NCBI GenBank assembly: GCA_038502055.1
Contig: JAXRKN010000030.1
Span: forward strand, 682,001 to 746,000
Length of the DNA stretch: 64,000 bases
Reading direction: 5' to 3'
From: Tanytarsus gracilentus
Lineage: Eukaryota; Arthropoda; Insecta; Diptera; Chironomidae
Shown here: in pieces, positions 56,775 through 64,000 of the stretch
How the letters are laid out: every line of letters begins with the position of its first letter
Numbering within the stretch: the first letter of the stretch is position 1
Position numbers and translations under genes: made by a program
The notes under the pieces: model-generated
Told to the model about the DNA's origin: nothing
What the model saw: only the letters and a program-made list of their open reading frames with translations
Database searches by the model: none

Positions 56775-59409
56775 TCATGCAAATATAAATTCATATAAAC
56801 TTATTTCAGGTCGTCCCTTGTACTCATGACCGACAGCTCGAAGGAACATGAAAGCGGCAAGAAGCAAAGCTGACCCAATAAAATCTCCAAGTGCTGTCAA
56901 GTAAGGAATTGCAGAAGTGTCGGGATCCATTTTAAATTTCCACATGGCGTGAATTATCACGTGAGCGATGTAAAGAATTGACATGATCTAGAAAAAATTA
57001 TGAGAAAATAATTTATAAATTTTTTATAAACGTTTTTATAAAATTTAAAATTTGTAAAAATAATTTTTATATTTTTTAATAAAAGTTTTATAAAATTTAA
57101 AATCAGTAAAAAATAATTTTAATTAATTCCAACCTGAAGCAAACTGACTGCGATGTAAGTGAACACAAACGGAGCACCGATTGTCGACGATCGCATGTGA
57201 ATAAAATCCGCTAAGAAAATAAAAGCAATATTTCCAGGTATCGAGAGTAAAATTAAAATCCTTGAAGTTTTCGCGTAAAGAGTTCCAAAAAACAAAGCTT
57301 TCCATGGATATTCAAAGATTCTCGTGAATGCTGGGACAATTCCAGGTAAAACACTTTGATGAAGCGCAGTTCCCATTTTACTTGCGTGAACCGAAACCAA
57401 ATTGCCGCCGATGCCGTTGATGATCGGTTGAAAAACGACAAAGCCGGAAAATTGTTGAACAGCTTGCTCAAGAATTATTCCGGAAGCGCTGAAAGGGAAA
57501 AAATTGTGAAAAAATTTAATTTTATAAAATTTCAGACATTTTCTTACCCACTAATGAAAAGCGCTGTAATAATTGGAACCCATCCAGTTTTTAACACAGG
57601 TCGAACGTATTCGTTTCTCAACACAATAAAAAACCAAAGCGGAAGAATGAGAAAATAAAACGCGATTATTAGGTAGGTGATCCAAAGGTGTGAATCTATA
57701 AAAAAAATTAAAGAAATATTTTTAAATCAAATTTTAGGAATTTAAAAAAAATATTTTACAAATTTTTTGTAATTTAGAAAATTTAATTGATTTAATCAAC
57801 TAATGAAGTTCCACTCACCAATGTTTGAATACAAAAACGCGACGCTCGTGCTCAACATTGTTATCGCAATCAAATCACCGATAGACGCCGCCAGAGGCGT
57901 TGCCAAATTGTCTGGATTAATTTTGTATTTATGAGTAAGAAAAATAACTCCGACTAAGACAAAATCTATAATAAAAAAAATATTTATCAGGTTAGTCACT
58001 CACATTTTACAGCTTTTATGATGAAGTCAAAAATGAGTCATTGTAGGGAATTTTTTAAAAAAATTGAATTAATCAAATCGGGATAAGAATAAAAAAATTA
58101 AGTGAATTTTAATTATGATAGCGATAAAATGCAATTTGCTGACTTTGCAAAATTTGTGAAAAATTTCTCACCAAGCACAAAACACGAAGCCGTCGCCGTG
58201 AACATTGCAGCCGTTGTCAGAAGCAGTGCATGCTTCAAGACAATACTTCCCACCAACAAAATTCCAACACTTAATGCGAAAATCGAAATTATGAGCGATG
58301 CGACTGTCGCTTGAATTTGAACCAGCGCGATGTTGCCCATGACCATTTTTGTCACCTCCTTTTTATCCTTCATGTTGCCTAAATTCGCTTGAGTGCACAA
58401 TCGAGATGCGAGCGTCATGTCGAGATTGCCTTTGAGACCTAAAAGTGCGGGAACCACAATGAAGAGTTGTGGAATCGTTCGAAAGACGTCCCAGTCCTTG
58501 AAAATTTAAAAATTGTTGTTAAATTTAAAAAAAAATATTTTGGTTGAAAAACTTAAATTTTGGCTTTTTTAATTAATTTTTTTTTAAATTTTAAATTTAA
58601 ATTATTTGTTCGAAAACTTAATTTTTGGCTTTTTTAATTAATTTTTTTGAGTTTAAATTTTTTGGGTTAAAAACGTAATTTTTGGCTTTTTAATTATTTT
58701 TCTTGAGTTTAAATTTTTTAGCGTAAAAACTTTTATACTTAATTCTAAAAACCATTTATTGAAAGCAAATTTACCTCAACAACACCCAAAACCACGCCAG
58801 CTCCAATCGTTCCAATGCCAGCAAGGAAAAAAGGAATTGAAACTTGAAACAAAACCCGCCACCAATCTTCATGTGGAACTCCTGGTAAGAGTTTGGCTGG
58901 ATCTGAATTATTTATAGCACCAAAGTCATCTGGCTGAACTTGAATAATTGAAATGTCGTCAACTAATTCATTCGATGAATTTTCATTGTCTGAATAAAAT
59001 TGTTTAAAATCAGCCAAAGTTTTTTTTAAATTTTTTTCGACCTTCAAACTAAAAAATTTATGAGTCACAAATCAATCAAAAGTTTTACTCAATTTTTTAC
59101 ACCTGTCAGTTTTCCATTCACCCAACGCGACTGATAAAAAACTGACAAGAGAAAGTTCATAAATCAATTTGAGGCTCACGCGGATTTTCTTCTTCACGAT
59201 AAAAATTCTTATCACTTTTTAAGTCACATTTAAGCGCTTTGAAAATCAATTATGAAACTTATTTTACCTGAAGTGTTTTCGGCGTCGGAATTTGACTTGA
59301 AAGTTCCTGTAACGCTTGGAGAATTTGATGAATTTGTGCGGACGAGATCAGGGAGTTGTTTGCGGGTGAAAGTGTAGCGAAAAATTGGCGGTGGCGAGTT
59401 GTTGGTCAT
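56775..59409 (-). CDS. SLC41-family magnesium transporter
   Basis: Eight exons: 59409-59268, 59130-59103 (28 nt), 59048-58775, 58496-58172, 57965-57819, 57695-57548, 57488-57134 and 56987-56775; 1632 nt, 543 residues. Two MgtE-type repeats are clear: 'PALLGLKGNLDMTLASRLCT' and 'INPDNLATPLAASIGDLIAI' in the first half, 'FQPIINGIGGNLVSVHASKM' and 'MDPDTSAIPYLTALGDFIGS' in the second. These conserved Pro/Gly/Asp segments line the cation path in SLC41 and MgtE. The N-terminus is cytoplasmic and rich in Ser, Asn and Asp. Probable role: Mg2+ transport at the plasma membrane. The third intron contains a three-copy tandem repeat. Confidence 0.92.
58552..58730. repeat. three-unit tandem repeat in an SLC41 intron
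   Basis: Three imperfect units of about 57-65 bp, each with 'TAATTTTTGGCTTTTTTAAT' or a close variant and 'GAGTTTAAATTTTTT'. They explain the larger size of this intron compared with its 50-150 bp neighbours. Confidence 0.65.
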
Positions 59410-60113
59410 TTTTTAAGAGTTTTTTATGTAATTTTTGATTTTTAATATTTTTCAATTTTTTTTCACTTAAATTTTTATGTGAAAAATGTGAAAATTTTCT
59501 TTTATCTTTCACAAATCACGTTTTTTCAGTCTATACAATTTTTTTTCGTTCCACTTCTTCTCACTCGCACGGCTGTAAATCAACTAATTTTCTTATCGAT
59601 ATCAACTTTTGATTTTAATCTAATTTTTATCGAATCTTTTTTCCAGTTTCTAATTGATGTTAATTAACATTAAAGATTAGATAATTTTTTTGATGAATCT
59701 GTTGTCTCTTTTGTGATAAATTTTTTGTCTCTTTTCTTTCAACGAATTTTGAGGTGTCGAGATTTTTGTTTAGGTTGTAAACTTAAATTTCGGCTTTTTA
59801 TTATTTTATTATAATTTTTTTTACAATTTATTTTTTATATTGAAAATAATATTTTAAAAATTCTAAATATATTTCACACAATTATTAAAAGTTAAATTAA
59901 ATATTTTTAAATTTGCAGGTAAAATTTTAATGTTTTTAAAAAATTTTAAACCTGTTCTTTAAAAAGTTTAAAATAGTAAATAATTTTTCAGGTATTTTTT
60001 TTAATATAAAGAGTCAAACTACTTTAAGATGCCAGTCACTCGCTTATTAATTTTGAAGCAATAACTCAAAAAAAAATTTAATTAATTTTAAACTTAAATC
60101 AGAATTTCGAACC
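59410..60113. other. divergent promoter region
   Basis: Between the SLC41 gene (minus) and an F-box gene (plus). A+T-rich; no exon and no definite TATA box at sensible spacing was identified. Confidence 0.5.
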
Positions 60114-61556
60114 ATGGATAAATTAAGCTCCGACGATCTTTTCAATATTTTCGAACATCTTTCAATTTCCGACCTCGAAAGTGCTTCTGATGTTTGTCAA
60201 AATTGGAATTCGGTAATTTTTTCATCGACAAAATTAATCGAAAAATTAACTCTTGAAATTAACTTCGAAGTTCAAGATGAATTTTGTGAAGCAATCAAAA
60301 AATCAAAGCGACGAAAATATCAAAATTTATCGATTAAAAACATCAAAAATGAGATAAATTTTGAGAAACTTCAAGTTGATGAAGTTAAAAAGTTAAATGT
60401 GAAGAATTTTGAAATTAATTTTTTGTTGGATTTGTTTTCAAAAATCTCAAACATCACAGAATTATTTTTAGATTCAAGAATTAAAAAATCATCAATTGAA
60501 AATTTAAAGTTAGATTTTCCAAGTTTAAAAATTCTAAAAATCAGACAAGCTTCAAAGTTTATTGATCACATTAAAAGTCACAAAATTGAAGTGCTTGAAA
60601 TTATCGAAAACGAAAATTCGATAAAAGAAGGAAATTGGGAAGAATTTTTAAGCACTTGCAAATGTCTCAAAGAATTAACTTTGGTTGGATATTGGTTCGA
60701 CTTTAAACTCACAAAGTTCAACTTTAGTCTCACAAAATTTGAGCTCAAAGGTTTCAATTCATGTCGATTTTTTCCGCTTCGAGATTTGAAAGAATTTTTA
60801 AAGCCTCAAAGAGAAAGTTTAAAAATTTTGAAAGTCGTCTCAACTTTTTACGAAAATCTTTTCGATTTTGTTGCTTATGAGATGAAAGTTGAAGAGTTTG
60901 AAAATCCCGCAAAACTCGAAGGATCGATGGATGGACAAAAAATTAACAAAACCATAAAAAAGTTGAAAATCGCCATGGGTGAAACTTTAGATGATTATCA
61001 CAGAAAAGTAATTTTCAGTCTTGAAGCTGTTGAAAACCTCGAAATTAAGTTAAAATCAAAAATTGAAGTTGAAATTTTAAATTTTATCGCTTGTTCAATG
61101 CCAAAATTGAGAAATTTCGTACTGAAAATTTCTTGTGGGACAAAAATTCAAAATTCGAGTGAATTAGCCAAAATTAAATTAAATCAAGTTGAGAACTTTG
61201 CAATTCATTCAACACATTTTGATTCAACGACACAAAACTCTTTATTCACTCTTTGTCCAAATGTTAAAAGCTTGAAAATTTTGGAATATCATCACAAAAT
61301 TTCAGCAGTTGATTTTAAAAATTTGCTGAAATCACTAAAAAATGTTAAAATAATTTTAATTGAAGGAAGTTTACAGTGTGACGAAGAAATTTATGGATTA
61401 ATTTTTAACTCTAAAATTAGCATAAAAATTGCTGATTTCAAAAATGTGCAAAAAATTCCAAAAGGATTAACAATTTTCGAATTAAATCAGAGAAGAAAAA
61501 AATACGAAACAATTAAGAAAATGTATGAAAAAAAAAATTTTATAAACCAAATTTAA
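60114..61556 (+). CDS. F-box protein with LRR-like array
   Basis: A 480-residue single-exon protein. F-box at 1-45 ('MDKLSSDDLFNIFEHLSISD', 'ESASDVCQNWNSVIFSSTKL'). An irregular LRR-type array follows ('LDFPSLKILKIRQASKFIDH', 'LVGYWFDFKLTKFNFSLTKF', 'NVKSLKILEYHHKIS') and a basic C-terminus ('RRKKYETIKKMYEKKN'). It lacks the acidic tail of its two relatives. It is probably an SCF adaptor; substrates are unknown. The start ATG has a good context (AACC before ATG). Confidence 0.85.
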   Translation: MDKLSSDDLFNIFEHLSISDLESASDVCQNWNSVIFSSTKLIEKLTLEINFEVQDEFCEAIKKSKRRKYQNLSIKNIKNEINFEKLQVDEVKKLNVKNFEINFLLDLFSKISNITELFLDSRIKKSSIENLKLDFPSLKILKIRQASKFIDHIKSHKIEVLEIIENENSIKEGNWEEFLSTCKCLKELTLVGYWFDFKLTKFNFSLTKFELKGFNSCRFFPLRDLKEFLKPQRESLKILKVVSTFYENLFDFVAYEMKVEEFENPAKLEGSMDGQKINKTIKKLKIAMGETLDDYHRKVIFSLEAVENLEIKLKSKIEVEILNFIACSMPKLRNFVLKISCGTKIQNSSELAKIKLNQVENFAIHSTHFDSTTQNSLFTLCPNVKSLKILEYHHKISAVDFKNLLKSLKNVKIILIEGSLQCDEEIYGLIFNSKISIKIADFKNVQKIPKGLTIFELNQRRKKYETIKKMYEKKNFINQI

Positions 61557-61664
61557 GATATGACAAAATATTTTAATAAAGTTAAGTGAAAATATTTTTG
61601 TGATTTTTAAAATTTTTTAAATTTAGCAAAAAAAATCCCAAAAATTTTCTCTCCACATCAAAAT

Positions 61665-62671
61665 TTAATAAATTTCACTTTCATCGCCATTTTTTCTCAA
61701 AATCTCCAGCATTTTTCCATGAATTTCATAAACAGTAAAATCGCTTCCCTTGCAATTGTCTCGTAAATCTTCTTTCAGTTCGATTAAATTCACTTTTGAC
61801 TTGTAAATTCCAACTCGACAATTTTCTGAAAAAACGTTCAAAAGATCTAAAGGAAGTCCGTCAAAAGTAAATTCATCGACGTGCTTGAAGTTGTTTTGAC
61901 TCGCGTGAATTTCCTCCAATTTTGGTTTGTTGATGAAAAGTTTTCGATCTAAAGTTTCCAATTTGTTGTTGTTCAATCTCAAAATCATCAAATTCGATAA
62001 ATTTTCGAATGTTTTCGGATGCAAAATTCCAATTTGATTTCCACTCATGTCCAAAATTATCAAATTTACCAAATTATTGAAAGTTTTCGAATTTAAAATT
62101 TCAATTTTGTTGTCAGCCAAGTTCAAAGTTGAAAGCGAATTTAAATCGTCGAAAGAATTTTTTTCAATTTTTTTTAAATTTCCAACAGTCAAAATTAAAT
62201 TTTGAAGTTTAGATAAATTTTCAAAATTTTCCCTCGAAATTTCTTCAAATTTTCCGTTTGTCGATGAAAAAGTTTCAAGTTGAGAGAAAAAAGTTGAAAT
62301 TAATTTCGGCAAAAATTTTACGTCTCCGAGTGCGATGAAAATTTGAGTGATTTCAGTAGAGTCTTCGGGTTTGATGAACGTGTCGGGATTTTCGATTGTT
62401 TCGTCACTTACAAAGCATGTTCGACTTGATAGCATCAGCTGAGAAGAATTTTCAGATGTTTTTCGACACAAAATCTCATTTTGAGTCTCAGCAAAGATTG
62501 AAGAGAGAAAAAATGATAAGAAAAAAATTCTGTGAATGAAATTTAAATTTTTTTAGTGTTAGAAATTAATTTTTAATGATATTTTAATATTTTCCAAAAT
62601 TATTTAACGTTTTTATTAATTTTGAATATTTTTAAACATTTAGAAACTTTTTCTTACCTGATAAAAATCAT
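61665..62671 (-). CDS. secreted leucine-rich repeat protein
   Basis: Exon 1 62671-62658 (14 nt) and exon 2 62529-61665; 292 residues. The tiny first exon joined to exon 2 makes a signal peptide ('MIFIRIFFLSFFLSSIFA'); without it the frame has no ATG before the mature part. About seven LRRs follow ('LQNLILTVGNLKKIEKNSFD', 'LIILDMSGNQIGILHPKTFE', 'LMILRLNNNKLETLDRKLF'), then a Cys-containing C-terminus with no membrane anchor. It belongs to the same superfamily as the proteins at 27,791 and 29,840 but has neither coiled coil nor transmembrane helix. Probably an extracellular binding protein; partner unknown. Confidence 0.85.
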
Positions 62672-64000
62672 TTTTAAGTGGAATCGAATTTACTTTGTTG
62701 CTTTTTAAGAACGATGAAAAATTTTTAAGATCGTTGATGTTTTGTGGTGAAAGCTTGCAACCACATTTTATATTTTGCCGCTTGGGGCGACACAAAAGTT
62801 TTCACGAGCTTTTTAGCAATTTTTAACAAAGACACAAACTGATATTTTTTTGAATTTTGAAAAACCGTTATAGAAGTCAAAAGTTTCAAATTTTTAAAAG
62901 CCGTTAAAGAAGGAAGAAGCTTGAAATTTAACTGAAAAGTACGCAAATAAAAATTAACCTTTAAATTTCTAGTAGGCAAATATAAAAATTTGTGAGTTAG
63001 AAAATTTAAAAGAACAAAGCAAAGAAGAAGATTTTTCAATTTTCAAAATTACCATGGATTTACATTATAAATTAATGGAATTTTCACAATTAATGGAGAT
63101 TTTGTTAACGTATCTTTAAAATTCAAAGCTTATTAGAAAAAATTATGAATAAGAAAAATACGTTGACTTCTTCCCTACCTGATTTTAATTTATTTAAAAT
63201 TATGACTTTATTCAACAATTTTCTTAAACTTATTATTTTCTATAATTTTTCTGTTTACATTTTAACATTTTGTGATGCTGAAGAAATTTTGTGACAGATT
63301 CAGAGATGGACAGTTACAAAAAAATTACAAAAAATTAAATAAATTCTGTATGCAAATATAATTTTTTGTAATGGAATTTTTATTCGATTACAAATTGTAA
63401 TTACCCATCTCTGGACACATATTTTTTATAACAATACTTTTCATATAATTGAACTTAATAATTTTTTTATGACACAATTTGAATACTTTTAAGGCTCAAA
63501 TTTTAATTTTTGAAGAGTCGAAAATTTTAAAAAAAAGTTTAAGTTTTAATTTTGAATCAGAATTCAAAGTAACGATATAAATTATTTAACAATACTTTTT
63601 TACATTCTATGGCAATAAATTTAACTTGAAACCCAGAAATTGAAAAACTTAAAATTTAAAGTCAATTAAATTTTTAATACAAAAAAAATTAAATTTAGTT
63701 TCATGTCATTTTTAAAATTTAATTCATCTTATTACAATTTTCTTCTAAATATGACAAATAAAAATTTTCAATCACAAAAACTTTCCATAACAAACAATTT
63801 TATTTATTATTTTCTTTCTAAGCTGTCACAACGCTCATCATTGAGCTCATTGTCATTTTTGTGATGGCTCTAATTGCATTAACAACGATAATCTAATTGG
63901 CGGATGAAACATTTTTTGTGCTGTTGAATTTTTTTTTACAAAAGTTTGCATTTTTTAATTAACATGCATGAAATTTAATTAAGAGCTTAAATTAAAAAAA
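62672..64000. other. gene-free right end
   Basis: No supported exon. A minus frame at 62,725-63,039 begins only at a non-ATG codon and I do not accept it. A MITE lies at 63,301-63,413. The block near 63,830-63,900 is less A+T-rich and could be the edge of a neighbouring gene. Confidence 0.5.
63301..63413. repeat. MITE, cagagatgg-ended
   Basis: A 113-bp element with inverted ends CAGAGATGG and CCATCTCTG. It aligns over most of its length with the copy in globin A intron 1 (33,310-33,437), for example 'CATTACAAAAAATTA' on the reverse strand in both. Non-coding. Confidence 0.7.

Noticed and set aside
62725..63039. A 104-codon minus-strand frame with a hydrophobic start
   Set aside because: It begins at a TTG preceded by a stop, has no ATG in frame and no domain.

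Overview
The window is nuclear DNA from an insect, most likely a non-biting midge (Diptera: Chironomidae). The evidence is very A+T-rich DNA, GT-AG introns that are mostly 50-100 bp, a tandem trio of glob1-type globins, a Balbiani-ring-like Cys-rich secretory protein with a long 69-bp tandem repeat, and orthologues of insect genes (intersex/MED29, SLC38A10, SLC41, a DUF1091 protein, a gustatory receptor and an ionotropic receptor). I cannot fix the genus. I assembled gene models by hand from splice signals and reading phase; for every complete model except the Balbiani-ring-like gene, the exon lengths sum to a multiple of three.

Layout. 1-4.0 kb: a retroelement ORF1-like fragment and a short LRR gene. 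4.0-13.9 kb: a gene-free stretch with palindromic repeats and one compositionally odd segment. 13.9-16.8 kb: a five-exon secreted IGFBP-domain protein (minus). 17.7-21.3 kb: the Balbiani-ring-3-like gene (minus) with about 31 repeats and one frame-breaking repeat. 22.8-25.1 kb: BTB, LRR-BTB and a broken relative. 27.0-31.0 kb: a small coiled-coil protein, a secreted LRR/Thr-rich/coiled-coil protein and a single-pass LRR receptor with a Tyr-rich tail. 31.6-32.5 kb: a degenerate ARF-like GTPase. 32.8-36.0 kb: three globins (minus), two with an MGN N-terminus. 36.2-40.4 kb: gustatory receptor and ionotropic receptor (minus), the latter interrupted by a poly(A) assembly artefact. 40.9-44.3 kb: MED29/intersex and an SLC38A10-type transporter (plus). 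44.6-50.2 kb: a hAT-like non-autonomous element, two F-box/LRR-like genes and an intronless Cdc42 copy. 50.2-53.1 kb: gene-free, odd composition. 53.1-59.4 kb: a DUF1091 protein, a CLIP-domain serine protease and an SLC41 magnesium transporter (all minus). 60.1-62.7 kb: a third F-box protein and a secreted LRR protein. 62.7-64.0 kb: gene-free apart from one MITE.

There is no operon-like logic. The themes are lineage-expanded LRR, LRR-BTB and F-box families undergoing duplication, domain loss and decay; a globin cluster; chemosensory genes; and at least four small inverted-repeat families inserted in introns and spacers. Two GTPases have lost normally invariant nucleotide-binding or catalytic residues. 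At least one segment (39.14-39.46 kb), and possibly two more (7.9-8.5 and 50.4-52.8 kb), look like poor-quality consensus.
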